Origin: Hydrogenophaga sp.
Lineage (GTDB): Bacteria > Pseudomonadota > Gammaproteobacteria > Burkholderiales > Burkholderiaceae_C
Assembly: GCA_016790705.1 (NCBI GenBank)
Contig: JAEUOT010000006.1
Coordinates: 62,001 to 126,000, forward strand
Direction: 5' to 3'
Length of the DNA: 64,000 nucleotides
In this document: one piece after another, positions 37,622-46,799 of the stretch
Position numbering within the stretch: position 1 is the first letter of the stretch
Layout of the letters: every line of letters begins with the position of its first letter
Position numbers and translations under genes: made by a program
Notes under the pieces: model-generated
Told to the model about the DNA's origin: nothing
Seen by the model: the letters and a program-made list of their open reading frames with translations, nothing else
Database searches by the model: none

Positions 37622-39700
37622 TCAGATCGTCAGGTCGGCCATCGACGACTTGGGGAAGTCCATCTCGGGCTCCACGCCATCGAACGGCAGCGTGAAGTAG
37701 AAGGTGCAGCCCTCGCCGGGTGCGGTCTCGGCCCAGATGCGTCCGCCGTGGCGTTCGATGATGCGTTGGGTCAGCGCCAGGCCGGTGCCGGTGCCCTCGA
37801 AGTCCATCGAGTGGTGCTGGCGCTGGAACATGACGAAGAGGTTGTGGGCCTTTTCGAGGTCGAAGCCCACGCCGTTGTCGTGCACGTAGAAGGTGCGGCC
37901 ACCGACCGGGTTGACCCTCCAGCCGACCTCGATGCGCGCCTTGTCGCGCGGGCGGGTGTACTTGACCGAGTTGTTCAACAGGTTGCCGAACGCCTGCGCC
38001 AGCAGCATCGCGTCGCCTCGCACCACAGGCAGATCGTCGTCGATCACCCACTCAATGTTGCGGCCCTGGCTCTCCTGCTTGAGATGCGACACCAGTCCTT
38101 CGAGCAGCGGGGCCATCGGCACCGGCTGGGTCTCGATCGCCACGCGGCCCAGGCGCGCATATTCCAGCAGACCTTCAATCATCAGGCTCATGCGCTTGCT
38201 GGCCTTGATGACCGAGTTGATGTACTGCTGGGCCACCGGGTCCTCGGAGCGTTCGCCCAGGTGTTCCTGCAGCAGCGTGACAAAGCTGTTGATGTGTCGC
38301 AGCGGGGCGCGCAGGTCGTGCGAGACCATGTGCGAGAACACGTCCAGGTCCTTGTTGGCCGCCACCAGTTGTTGCGTGCGTTCGGCCACGCGCTTTTCCA
38401 GTTCCTTGTTGAGGTCGTTCATCACGTCCTCCAGGCTCTTGGCGGCGGTCATGTCGCGCGTGATGCAGGACAGGCCCTGCAGCTCGCCGCTCTCGTTGCG
38501 CAACGCGGTCAGCACCGTGTGGGCCCAGAAGCGCGACCCGTCGTCACGCAGTCGCCAGCCACGGGTTTCCCACTGGCCGTGGGCCTTGGCCAGACGCAGC
38601 ACCTGGGCGGGGTCGACCTCGTCTTCCCCGGCGTTGTCGACCGCCAGCAGCCGCAGATACGGCTTGCCCAGCATCTGGGCGCGGGTGAACCCGTGCAGAC
38701 GTTGCGCGCTCTCGGTCCATTCGGTCACGGCGCCGGCTTCGTCGACGAAGTAGATGCAGTGGTCCTGGACGGCGTCGACCATCAGGCGATAGCGCTGCTC
38801 GCTCTGGAACAGCTCGGCCGTGCGTTCCCGCACCCGCTCCTCCAGGTCGCGGTTGGCTTCGAGCACGAACTCCTCGGTGCGGCGGCGATCGGTGATGTCG
38901 TGCAGCTCGATGAAGATGCCCTCGACCGAACCGTGCTGGAAATCGGGGATGTAGTGGATCTCGTAGAAGCAGCGTGAGCCATCGGCCTCGGTGCGCTCGG
39001 CCTCGAAGGTCTGGGACTGGCCGCTGAGCGCGTCGGCGACGTGGGGCAGGATGTCGGGCAGTTGCTCCGGATTGACCAGTTGGCTCAGGTGGGTGCCGGC
39101 CATTTCGCTGGGCAGCTTGCCGTAGCGCGTCGCGTGCGCGGTGTTGGCAAACCGGCAGATCAGGTCCTTGTCGTAATAGGCCAGGTGCGAGGGGATGCGG
39201 TCGGTGATGCTGCGCAGGAAGGCGTCATGGGCGGCCAGCCGCTGTTCGGCCGCCTTGCGCTCGCTGATGTCGACGACGGTCGTGTTGCTGTAGAGGAACC
39301 GGCCCTGGGCATCGAGCACCGGGGTCGAGGAGCACAGGGCGTGGAAGCGCGAACCGTTCTTGCGCTGGAATTCCAGCTCCAGCGGGTCGGTGCGCCCGCT
39401 CTGGATCAGGGTCTGCATCCGGCTGCGCATCAGGGCGACCCATTCGGCTTCGAGCACCGCCGACAGGTCGCGCTGATCCACCAGTTCCGCCGCTTCATGG
39501 CCGAGCCAGTCGAGCAGCGTGCGATTGATGTTGACGAATTTCAGGTCGGCGTCCAGCGACAGATAGCCGCACGGTGCCTGGTCGTAGAGCGCCTGGGCGC
39601 GCTCAAGGGCCACTTTGAGCTCCTGCGTGCGCAGGGCCACAAGGCGTTCGAGTTCGGGGCTGGCGGTGTCGGTTCGTTCCGGGCAGACAGAGGTTTCCAT
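37622..39700 (-). CDS. Cytoplasmic three-PAS sensor histidine kinase
   Basis: A 692-residue kinase without transmembrane segments. Three PAS/PAC units lie at about 25-150, 155-285 and 310-435. A coiled linker (KELEKRVAERTQQLVAANKD) then leads to HisKA with phospho-acceptor His in MVSHDLRAPLRHINSF. The HATPase_c domain has N-box AFGNLLNNSVKYT, G1 VHDNGVGFD and G2 GTGTGLALTQR. Architecture resembles phytochrome-like kinases that sense small ligands or redox. ATG at 39700 has AGGAG upstream; an in-frame start at 39751 is possible. No response regulator is adjacent. Confidence 0.9.
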   Translation of the reverse strand: METSVCPERTDTASPELERLVALRTQELKVALERAQALYDQAPCGYLSLDADLKFVNINRTLLDWLGHEAAELVDQRDLSAVLEAEWVALMRSRMQTLIQSGRTDPLELEFQRKNGSRFHALCSSTPVLDAQGRFLYSNTTVVDISERKAAEQRLAAHDAFLRSITDRIPSHLAYYDKDLICRFANTAHATRYGKLPSEMAGTHLSQLVNPEQLPDILPHVADALSGQSQTFEAERTEADGSRCFYEIHYIPDFQHGSVEGIFIELHDITDRRRTEEFVLEANRDLEERVRERTAELFQSEQRYRLMVDAVQDHCIYFVDEAGAVTEWTESAQRLHGFTRAQMLGKPYLRLLAVDNAGEDEVDPAQVLRLAKAHGQWETRGWRLRDDGSRFWAHTVLTALRNESGELQGLSCITRDMTAAKSLEDVMNDLNKELEKRVAERTQQLVAANKDLDVFSHMVSHDLRAPLRHINSFVTLLQEHLGERSEDPVAQQYINSVIKASKRMSLMIEGLLEYARLGRVAIETQPVPMAPLLEGLVSHLKQESQGRNIEWVIDDDLPVVRGDAMLLAQAFGNLLNNSVKYTRPRDKARIEVGWRVNPVGGRTFYVHDNGVGFDLEKAHNLFVMFQRQHHSMDFEGTGTGLALTQRIIERHGGRIWAETAPGEGCTFYFTLPFDGVEPEMDFPKSSMADLTI

Positions 39701-39818
39701 GGGGCCGGGCTCCTGGTCGTGGCGTTTCTCGGGGCATGCATTCCTGTTCACCCCGTATCGGCGGCTGGACGGAAAACTTCAGGCGATTGTGGGTCTGTGC
39801 GTTTTTTCACAGACAAAG

Positions 39819-39845
39819 AAAAAGCCCCGCAGGGCGGGGCTTTTT
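39819..39845 (-). terminator. Intrinsic terminator downstream of metK
   Basis: AAAAAGCCCCGC and GCGGGGCTTTTT pair perfectly around AGG. It ends the metK transcript and separates it from the downstream histidine kinase gene on the same strand. Confidence 0.92.
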
Positions 39846-39864
39846 CGGGCTTGAGGCGAAGCCG

Positions 39865-41043
39865 TTACAGGCCGGCGGCAGCGCGCAGCGCTTCGACCTT
39901 GTCGGTGCGCTCCCAGCTGAACTCCGGCTCCTCGCGGCCGAAGTGGCCGTAGGCGGCGGTCTTCTCGTAGATCGGGCGCAGCAGGTCCAGCATCTGGATG
40001 ATGCCCTTGGGACGCAGATCGAACACTTCGGCCACGATGGCAGAGAGCTTCTCGTCGCTGATCTTGCCGGTGCCTTCGGTGTAGACCGTGATGTTCATCG
40101 GCTTGGCCACGCCGATGGCGTAGGCGACCTGCACCTGGCACTGGCGCGCCAGGCCGGCGGCCACTACGTTCTTGGCCACGTAGCGGGCGGCGTAGGCGGC
40201 CGAGCGGTCGACCTTGGACGGGTCCTTGCCGGAGAATGCGCCACCACCGTGCGGGCAGGCGCCGCCGTAGGTGTCGACGATGATCTTGCGACCCGTGAGG
40301 CCGCAGTCGCCCTGCGGGCCACCGACCACGAAACGGCCGGTCGGGTTGATCAGGTAGCGGGTGTTCTGCAGCCATTCCTTGGGCAGCACCGGCTTGATGA
40401 TCTCTTCGATGATGGCCTCGTTGAACTCGGGCTTCATCTTCTCGCCCAGGCTCCATTCGGGCGCGTGCTGGCTGGACAGCACCACGGTGTCGATGCTGTG
40501 CGGCTTGCCGTCGACATAGCGCATCGTGACCTGGCTCTTGGCGTCCGGGCGCAGGAAAGGCAGGCGGCCGTCCTTGCGCAACTGCGCCTGGCGCTCCACC
40601 AGGCGGTGCGCGTAGTAGATCGGCGCGGGCATCAGCTCGGGCGTCTCGTCGCAGGCGTAGCCGAACATCAGGCCCTGGTCGCCGGCGCCGGTGTTCAGGT
40701 GGTCATCGGAGGCGTGGTCCACGCCCTGGGCGATATCGTTGCTTTGCTTGTCGTAGGCCACCAGCACCGCGCAGCCCTTGTAGTCGATGCCGTACTCGGT
40801 GTTGTCGTAGCCGATGCGCTTGATGGTGTCGCGCGCGACCTGGATGTAGTCGACGTGCGCGTTGGTCGTGATCTCGCCGGCCAGAACCACGAGGCCGGTG
40901 TTGCACAGCGTTTCCGCTGCAACACGGCTCTTGGGGTCTTGCTTGAAGATGGCGTCCAGGATTGCGTCAGAGATCTGATCCGCCACCTTGTCCGGGTGGC
41001 CTTCAGAAACTGATTCGGACGTGAAGAGAAAGTCGTTCGCCAT
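39865..41043 (-). CDS. metK: S-adenosylmethionine synthetase
   Basis: A 392-residue enzyme making SAM from methionine and ATP. Marks are [17 protein letters not shown] at the start, [16 protein letters not shown], and [19 protein letters not shown]. Length matches the family. The leader upstream contains a CCGGC/GCCGG hairpin just before the start, but I could not match it to a known SAM or SAH riboswitch. Confidence 0.97.
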   Translation of the reverse strand: MANDFLFTSESVSEGHPDKVADQISDAILDAIFKQDPKSRVAAETLCNTGLVVLAGEITTNAHVDYIQVARDTIKRIGYDNTEYGIDYKGCAVLVAYDKQSNDIAQGVDHASDDHLNTGAGDQGLMFGYACDETPELMPAPIYYAHRLVERQAQLRKDGRLPFLRPDAKSQVTMRYVDGKPHSIDTVVLSSQHAPEWSLGEKMKPEFNEAIIEEIIKPVLPKEWLQNTRYLINPTGRFVVGGPQGDCGLTGRKIIVDTYGGACPHGGGAFSGKDPSKVDRSAAYAARYVAKNVVAAGLARQCQVQVAYAIGVAKPMNITVYTEGTGKISDEKLSAIVAEVFDLRPKGIIQMLDLLRPIYEKTAAYGHFGREEPEFSWERTDKVEALRAAAGL

Positions 41044-41243
41044 ATAAACTCCAGAGTGTTTGAACCGGCGTTGCCGGCCTGTCTGGGTTCGGCGAACGCT
41101 TTAGCGGCATTTGTGAATCGCCCCGCAATCAGTTCGTCAAATCGGCGATGTGCGGATTTTAGGGCATGGCGCGGCGAGGGGTGTTGGCGGCGGGGTGTCA
41201 CGATCCGCCGAATTGCGGCAACCGATGCCGCTTTTTTTGTGTT
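41044..41243. other. 200-base divergent region between metK and an lpxL-like gene
   Basis: Holds the metK leader on the minus strand and, on the plus strand, a GC-rich segment that ends in an intrinsic terminator at 41215-41238. No open frame is convincing. A TTGACG on the minus strand (near 41135) might be a metK -35 box, but no good -10 pairs with it. Confidence 0.4.
41215..41238 (+). terminator. Intrinsic terminator directly before the lpxL-like gene
   Basis: GCGGCA and TGCCGC form a six-base stem around ACCGA, followed by seven T. It ends only about 15 bases before the likely start of the acyltransferase gene on the same strand. It could end a small RNA or act as an attenuator. Confidence 0.65.
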
Positions 41244-41252
41244 TTGACGGTT

Positions 41253-42134
41253 TTGTACCCATTCCTTTTCAAGAGTCTCTCGCGCCTGCCGCTCCCGGTG
41301 CTGCACGCCCTGGGCTGGCTGCTGGGCTGGCTCGGCTTTCTGCTGTCGAGCCGCTACCGGCGCAAGCTGTATGTGCACGCCGAACAGGCGGGATTCGGGC
41401 GCACGGTCGCGCGGGCGTCGGTGGCCGAGGCCGGCAAGATGGTCACGGAGATGCCGCGCCTGTGGCTGGGCGATCCCGTTCATCTGGAATGGGACGGACG
41501 CGAACTGATCGAACAGGCCATTGCCGAGGGCAACGGGGTGCTGTTCCTGACGCCCCACCTGGGGTGTTTCGAGGTGACTGCACAGCTTGTGGCGCAGGAG
41601 TTTGGTGACCGGATGCCTGTGACCGTGCTGTACCGGCCGGCCCGACAGCCCTGGTTGCGCGACATCATGGAACGGGCCCGCAATCGGCCGGGACTGGCGA
41701 CCGCACCGACCACGCTTGCCGGCGTCAAGCAGTTGATCAAGGCGCTCAAGCTGCGCCAGGGCGTGGGCCTGTTGCCCGATCAGGTGCCGCCCGAGGGGCA
41801 GGGGGTCTGGGCGCCTTTTTTTGGCCGGGACGCCTACACGATGACCTTGTCCGCCCGGTTGGCACTGACGGGCGGTGCCCGGGTGTTGCTGATCTGGGGC
41901 GAGCGGCTTTCATGGGGGCGCGGCTATTGCGTGCATTTGCGTCCGTTTCGCCCCTCGACCGCCGGGCAACTGTCGGCGGATCCGGTGGCGGCCGCGGGCG
42001 AGATCAACGAGGCCATGGAGTCGCTGGTGCGGGAGTGCCCGGCACAGTATCTGTGGTCCTATGACCGCTACAAGGCGCCGGCCGGACTCAGTCATTCCGC
42101 CAGACTTGAGGCCGAGCGCGCCCAGGGAGCCTGA
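41253..42134 (+). CDS. LpxL/HtrB-family lipid A acyltransferase (first copy)
   Basis: A protein of about 293 residues of the lysophospholipid acyltransferase family that adds secondary acyl chains to lipid A at the inner membrane. A hydrophobic N-terminal segment (LHALGWLLGWLGFLLSS) is followed by the catalytic HX4E motif in TPHLGCFEVTAQL. GVGLLPDQVPPEGQGVWAPF is the next family block. No ATG fits; TTG at 41253 or 41244 gives the usual N-terminus, and the exact start is uncertain. The second copy follows 12 bases after the stop. Confidence 0.85.
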   Translation: MYPFLFKSLSRLPLPVLHALGWLLGWLGFLLSSRYRRKLYVHAEQAGFGRTVARASVAEAGKMVTEMPRLWLGDPVHLEWDGRELIEQAIAEGNGVLFLTPHLGCFEVTAQLVAQEFGDRMPVTVLYRPARQPWLRDIMERARNRPGLATAPTTLAGVKQLIKALKLRQGVGLLPDQVPPEGQGVWAPFFGRDAYTMTLSARLALTGGARVLLIWGERLSWGRGYCVHLRPFRPSTAGQLSADPVAAAGEINEAMESLVRECPAQYLWSYDRYKAPAGLSHSARLEAERAQGA

Positions 42135-42146
42135 GGCCGTACGGAC

Positions 42147-43058
42147 ATGTCCCAGTCGCCTTCGCCCCGTGGCCCTTTCATCAAGACAGCGCTGAGTCTC
42201 GCTGTGCTGGGCTTGCTGCGGGTCACGCGCCATCTGCCGCTGCCGTGGTTGCGCGGGATCGGGGCCGGACTGGGGTGGTTGCTGTACCTGCTTGTCGGTC
42301 GCCGTCGCCGCATCGCAGAGGTGAATATCGCGCTGTGTTTCCCCGGGATGGATGAAGACGCCCGTCGTCGGCTGGTGCGCCAGCACTTTGTCCTTTTTGT
42401 ACAGGCTTGGCTGGACCGGGGCTGGTTGTGGGAGGGGGACGAGGCGCTGGTGCGCCAGAGGCTGCGCCTGAAAGGCGCCGTTCACGAGCTGGACAGCCCG
42501 CAGCCGACGCTGCTGTTTGCCCCGCACTTCGTGGGGATGGATGCGGGCTGGATCGGACTGACCGTGCAGGTGCAGCGGCGCTTCTGCGGTCTGTATGCAC
42601 GGCAGCGCAACCCAGTGATGGACCAGTGGATGGCCGCTGGACGGCGCCGTTTCGGTGAACCGCACATCGTGGCCAAGAACGCGGGACTCAAGGCGCTGGT
42701 CAGCGCACTCCGGGCCGGCGAGCCGCTCTACCTGTTGCCCGACATGGACTACGGCCCGCGCGATTCGGTGTTTGTACCGTTTTACGGGATCACTGCCGCC
42801 ACCATTCCGTCGCTCTCGCGGTTTGCCCGCATGGGTGGCGCACGGGTGCTGCCCATCCTCAGCCGGTTGACGCCTGAGGGCTACGAGGTCACGGTCATGC
42901 CGCCCTGGGAGCATTTCCCGACCGAGGATGTGCTGGCCGACACGGCGCGCATGAACCAGTGCCTGCAGCAATGGATCGATGAGGTGCCCGAGCAGTACTA
43001 CTGGGTGCACAAACGGTTCAAGACCCGCCCGGCGGGCGAGGCGTCGTTCTATCGCTGA
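42147..43058 (+). CDS. LpxL/HtrB-family lipid A acyltransferase (second copy)
   Basis: A 303-residue paralogue of the preceding gene, with catalytic HX4D in APHFVGMDAGWIGL. Other marks are YLLPDMDYGPRDSVFVPFYG and QYYWVHKRFKTRP near the C-terminus. An N-terminal membrane anchor (LPWLRGIGAGLGWLLYLLVG) is present. The two adjacent genes probably add two different secondary acyl chains. Acyl-chain length preference is not readable. Confidence 0.9.
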   Translation: MSQSPSPRGPFIKTALSLAVLGLLRVTRHLPLPWLRGIGAGLGWLLYLLVGRRRRIAEVNIALCFPGMDEDARRRLVRQHFVLFVQAWLDRGWLWEGDEALVRQRLRLKGAVHELDSPQPTLLFAPHFVGMDAGWIGLTVQVQRRFCGLYARQRNPVMDQWMAAGRRRFGEPHIVAKNAGLKALVSALRAGEPLYLLPDMDYGPRDSVFVPFYGITAATIPSLSRFARMGGARVLPILSRLTPEGYEVTVMPPWEHFPTEDVLADTARMNQCLQQWIDEVPEQYYWVHKRFKTRPAGEASFYR

Positions 43059-43076
43059 CCGGGCTCGGTCGGTCGT

Positions 43077-43778
43077 TCAGGACGGCTGCGGCTCGACCGG
43101 GGATGCCTCTGGCGCCCGGGGCTCGTGAGCCCAGTCCCAGAGCAACTGGGCCACGTCGTCCAGTCCCTGTTTCTTCAGTGCCGAAAACAGTCGGACTTCG
43201 CCACCGCCGGTCTGCAGCTTTGCGATCGACAAGGCTTTGTTGGCTTCCGCCCGCGAGAGTTTGTCGGCCTTGGTCAGCAGAACCAGGAACTTCAGCCCTT
43301 GTTCGACCCGCGGACGGATCACCTCCAGCAGCGCCTCGTCCAGTTCGGTCAGGCCCAGGCGTGGGTCGCACAACAGCACCACCGCGCGCAGATTTTCGCG
43401 CGTGACCAGGTAATTCGCCATGACGCGCTGCCAGCGCAGCTTGGCTTCCTGAGGGACGGCGGCATAGCCGTAGCCCGGAAGGTCGGCAAGCACGGCGTCC
43501 GTCACGCCCTGTTTGCCAAGCGAGAACAGGTTGATGCTCTGGGTCCGCCCTGGTGTCTTGGACGCGAAGGCCAGGCGCTTTTGCTGGGTCAGGGTGTTGA
43601 TTGACGTGGATTTGCCGGCGTTCGAGCGGCCCACGAAGGCGATTTCGGGCAGTTCCAGTGCCGGAAGGTGCTCCAGTTGCGGAGCGGTGGTGAGGAAACG
43701 CGCGGTGTGCAGCCAGCCGTGGGCGATCCGAGGATCGGGGCGGCCCATGGTGGGGGCAATGGGGGTGGTTTGGGTCAT
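43077..43778 (-). CDS. engB: Ribosome biogenesis GTPase EngB (YihA/YsxC)
   Basis: A 233-residue TRAFAC GTPase involved in large-subunit assembly. G1 is GRSNAGKS, G2 is in TPGRTQSINLF, G3 is DLPGYG, G4 is TKAD, and G5 lies in VRLFSALKKQG. The ATG at 43778 gives a 50-residue lead before the G domain. It is convergent with the lpxL-like pair and divergent from the cytochrome c4 gene. Confidence 0.95.
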   Translation of the reverse strand: MTQTTPIAPTMGRPDPRIAHGWLHTARFLTTAPQLEHLPALELPEIAFVGRSNAGKSTSINTLTQQKRLAFASKTPGRTQSINLFSLGKQGVTDAVLADLPGYGYAAVPQEAKLRWQRVMANYLVTRENLRAVVLLCDPRLGLTELDEALLEVIRPRVEQGLKFLVLLTKADKLSRAEANKALSIAKLQTGGGEVRLFSALKKQGLDDVAQLLWDWAHEPRAPEASPVEPQPS

Positions 43779-43856
43779 GTTGGGGGTTTTCCCTGTGCGA
43801 CATTGTAAAATCCGTCGGTTGTCCTTGGACGACAAGTAAATCCTTCAACCTGACGC

Positions 43857-43870
43857 CGTCTTCGAAGACG
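43857..43870. repeat. 14-base perfect palindrome before cytochrome c4
   Basis: CGTCTTCGAAGACG reads the same on both strands and lies about a dozen bases upstream of the cytochrome c4 ATG. It would form a short mRNA hairpin or a dimeric protein site. Its role is unknown. Confidence 0.4.
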
Positions 43871-43882
43871 ACCGCCCCAGAC

Positions 43883-44497
43883 ATGAAATTGCCCGCATCA
43901 CTCCTTTGTGCCGCCGCTGCGGTCGCCCTGTCGTTCAGTGCGCATGCCCAGAGCGCCAAACCCGATCTTGCCAAGGGTGCCGCCGTGTTCGGCCAGGTTT
44001 GCGTCGCCTGTCATGCCGCGGACGGCAATTCGACCACGCCTGCCAACCCGAAGCTGGCCCACCAGCACCCCGAGTACCTGATCAAGCAACTGCACGAGTT
44101 CAAATCCGGCAAGCGCGACAATGCCGTGATGAAGGGGATGGTTGCCGCCCTGTCCGAGGATGACATGCGCAACATTGCCTTCTGGCTGGCCGATCAGAAG
44201 CCGACCACGGGCGCCGCAACCGACAAGGACCTGGTCCGTACGGGTGAGCGCATCTATCGCGGTGGCATCCCTGACCGCCAGATCGCCGCCTGCGCCGGTT
44301 GCCACGGTCCCCGCGGCTCGGGTATCCCGGCCCAGTACCCGCGTCTGTCGGGCCAGCACGCCGAATACACCAGCACGCAGCTGAACGCCTTCCGCGCCGG
44401 TACCCGTGGCAACAACGCCCAGATGTTGGGCGTGGCGGCCAAGATGAACGACATGGAAATCAAGGCTGTGTCCGACTACATTGCGGGTCTGCGCTGA
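43883..44497 (+). CDS. Cytochrome c4, dihaem
   Basis: A 204-residue periplasmic dihaem cytochrome. The signal peptide is about 23 residues (MKLPASLLCAAAAVALSFSA). The first haem site is CVACH at Cys40/Cys43, the second CAGCH near residue 138. Axial Met candidates are in VMKGMVAAL and AQMLGVAAKMND. Cytochrome c4 donates electrons to cbb3-type or aa3 oxidases. The c-type maturation genes resB and ccsA come next. Confidence 0.94.
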   Translation: MKLPASLLCAAAAVALSFSAHAQSAKPDLAKGAAVFGQVCVACHAADGNSTTPANPKLAHQHPEYLIKQLHEFKSGKRDNAVMKGMVAALSEDDMRNIAFWLADQKPTTGAATDKDLVRTGERIYRGGIPDRQIAACAGCHGPRGSGIPAQYPRLSGQHAEYTSTQLNAFRAGTRGNNAQMLGVAAKMNDMEIKAVSDYIAGLR

Positions 44498-44606
44498 CGC
44501 AACGTCCCCGGGAAATGCGGGGATATAAGCCATCAATAATATTCGGGCGGACAATCGGGGTCGGCAAGCATGCCGGTTGAACCTCCCGCCCTAGGATCAC
44601 TCAGAG

Positions 44607-44649
44607 CAGGGTGCGTTCTGGTCAAGCCGGAGCCGCCCTGTTTTTGTTT
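44607..44649 (+). terminator. Intrinsic terminator between cytochrome c4 and resB
   Basis: CAGGG and CCCTG enclose an inner TCTGG/CCGGA stem and are followed by TTTTTGTTT. The T-run ends 11 bases before the resB ATG, so little room remains for a separate promoter after it. Confidence 0.7.
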
Positions 44650-44660
44650 CTGACGTTTTC

Positions 44661-46799
44661 ATGACCGCTTCCACCCAAGGTGTCCGTTTGCACTCCGGCT
44701 CCCGTCTGCTCGGGAATCTGGTGGAGTTGCTTTCCTCGATGCGTTTTGCCATCTCGCTGTTGACGGTGATCTGCATCGCGTCGGTGATCGGTACCGTGGT
44801 CAAGCAGCATGAACCCCTGAACAACTACGTCAACCAGTTCGGACCGTTCTGGTCCGAGGTGTTCGGAAGGGCTGGCATCTACTCGGTGTACAGCGTCTGG
44901 TGGTTTTTGTTGATTCTGGCGTTCCTGGTCACCAGCACCAGCCTCTGCATCGCTCGCAATACGCCGAAGATTTTTGCGGATTTCAAGGCCTTCAAGGAGG
45001 GGATTCGCGAGCAAAGCCTCAAGTCGTTCCCCCACCGCGCCCAGGCCCTTTTGCCAGACCAGCCTGAGGTGGCTGCACACCGGATTGGCCAGGACCTGCT
45101 GGAAGCCGGCTGGCGGGTCAAGCTGCAGTCGCGCGACTCCAGGGAGGGTCAGGGCTGGATGGTGGCCGCCAAGAACGGTGCTGCCAACAAGGTCGGGTAC
45201 CTCGCGGCCCACAGCGCGATCGTGCTGGTGTGTCTGGGGGGGCTTCTCGATGGTGATCTCATCGTGCGCGCGCAGACCTGGTTCAACGGCAAGACGCCTT
45301 ACACGGGTGGAGGAATGGTGGCGGATGTGCCGGCCCAGCATCGGCTGTCACCGTCGAATCCGACCTTCCGCGGCAACCTCTTTGTGACCGAAGGGACGAC
45401 ATCGAGCACAGCGCTGCTGAACCAGTCCGATGGTGTCTTGCTCCAGGAACTGCCGTTCTCGGTGGAGCTCAAGAAGTTCGTGGTCGAGTACTACGACACC
45501 GGTATGCCGCGTCTCTTTGCCAGCAACATCGTGATCCATGATCACGAGACCGGCGAGAAGAAAGAAGCACGCGTCGAGGTCAACCATCCCGCCAGCTACC
45601 GCGGGGTCAACATCTACCAGTCCAGCTTTGACGACGGCGGATCGAAGGTGAAGTTGCAGGCCTATCCGATGGGTGCATCGGTGGCTCCGTTCGAGGTGGC
45701 CGGTGTGATCGGTGGCTCGACGGGGCTGAGCAATGGCGACAGCCGGATGACACTCGAATACACCGGGCTGCGGGTGATCAACGTCGAGAATTTCGGCAAG
45801 GACGGCGGCTCGGACACCGATGTGCGCAAGGTGGACCTGCGTGCGTCCATCGAGAGCCAGCTCGGCTCCGGCCACAAGACTTCGTCCGAGAAGAAGCTGC
45901 GCAACGTCGGCCCGAGCATCACCTACAAGCTGCGCGATGCGGCCGGCCAGGCCATGGAGTTCCACAACTACATGGTGCCGATGGAGCTCGACGGCGCGCG
46001 GGTCTATCTGATGGGTGCCCGCGAATCCCTGGCTGAGCCGATGCGCTATCTGCGCGTGCCGGTGGACGAGAAGGACGGCATCGACGGTTTCATGCGTCTG
46101 CGCTCTGCCCTGGCCGACCCGGCGATGCGCGAGCAGGCGGTCCGGCGTTATGCGAAAGTTGCCGTCGAGCCCGGTCGTCCCGAACTGACCGAGGCGCTGG
46201 TGGCATCGGCGCAGCGCGCGATCGGGTTGTTCTCCGGCGTGGACAAGGCGCCACCGTCCAAGGGTTCTTCGACCCCGGACGCCCAGCTCAAGGGTGGATT
46301 GCCTGCGGTGTCGGCCTTTCTGGAAGCCAATGTTCCAGCAGCGGACCGCGAACGGGCCAGCGAGGTGCTGGTGCGAATCCTCAACGGTGTTCTGTTCGAA
46401 CTGGCGCAACTCAGCCGCGAGAAGGCGGGTCTGGCGCCCTTGCCGCGCGACGATGCGACCGAGCAATTCATGTCGAGAGCGGTGCTCAGTCTCAGCGACA
46501 GTCTTTACTATCCCGCGCCGATGACCTTCCAGCTCAAGGAGTTCGAGCAGGTGCAGGCGAGTGTCTTCCAGGTCACCCGTGCGCCCGGACAGACTGTCGT
46601 CTACATCGGGTGCGTGCTGCTGATCCTGGGCGTGTTTGCCATGCTGTACGTGCGTGAGCGCCGCGTCTGGGTGTGGCTGGCGCCGCGGGCGGAGGGCGGT
46701 TGCGAGGCATCGATGGCCTTGTCTTCGAACCGCAAGACGCTGGACGCGGACAAGGAGTTCGAGCAGTTGAAGACCACATTGTTGAAGGTGAATCCATGA
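44661..46799 (+). CDS. resB: Cytochrome c biogenesis protein ResB (CcsB)
   Basis: A 712-residue membrane protein of System II cytochrome c maturation that, with CcsA, exports haem and attaches it to apocytochromes. Early helices (SMRFAISLLTVICIASVIGT and WWFLLILAFLVTSTSLCIA) carry the ResB signature. A large periplasmic domain and a final helix near residue 660 (VVYIGCVLLILGVFAMLYV) follow. No Shine-Dalgarno is evident before the ATG; the terminator T-run sits there. The stop overlaps the ccsA ATG by four bases. Confidence 0.95.
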   Translation: MTASTQGVRLHSGSRLLGNLVELLSSMRFAISLLTVICIASVIGTVVKQHEPLNNYVNQFGPFWSEVFGRAGIYSVYSVWWFLLILAFLVTSTSLCIARNTPKIFADFKAFKEGIREQSLKSFPHRAQALLPDQPEVAAHRIGQDLLEAGWRVKLQSRDSREGQGWMVAAKNGAANKVGYLAAHSAIVLVCLGGLLDGDLIVRAQTWFNGKTPYTGGGMVADVPAQHRLSPSNPTFRGNLFVTEGTTSSTALLNQSDGVLLQELPFSVELKKFVVEYYDTGMPRLFASNIVIHDHETGEKKEARVEVNHPASYRGVNIYQSSFDDGGSKVKLQAYPMGASVAPFEVAGVIGGSTGLSNGDSRMTLEYTGLRVINVENFGKDGGSDTDVRKVDLRASIESQLGSGHKTSSEKKLRNVGPSITYKLRDAAGQAMEFHNYMVPMELDGARVYLMGARESLAEPMRYLRVPVDEKDGIDGFMRLRSALADPAMREQAVRRYAKVAVEPGRPELTEALVASAQRAIGLFSGVDKAPPSKGSSTPDAQLKGGLPAVSAFLEANVPAADRERASEVLVRILNGVLFELAQLSREKAGLAPLPRDDATEQFMSRAVLSLSDSLYYPAPMTFQLKEFEQVQASVFQVTRAPGQTVVYIGCVLLILGVFAMLYVRERRVWVWLAPRAEGGCEASMALSSNRKTLDADKEFEQLKTTLLKVNP

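Noticed and set aside
41044-41160. SAM or SAH riboswitch before metK
   Set aside because: I looked for the core motifs of known classes and saw only a short CCGGC/GCCGG hairpin. A covariance-model search would be decisive.
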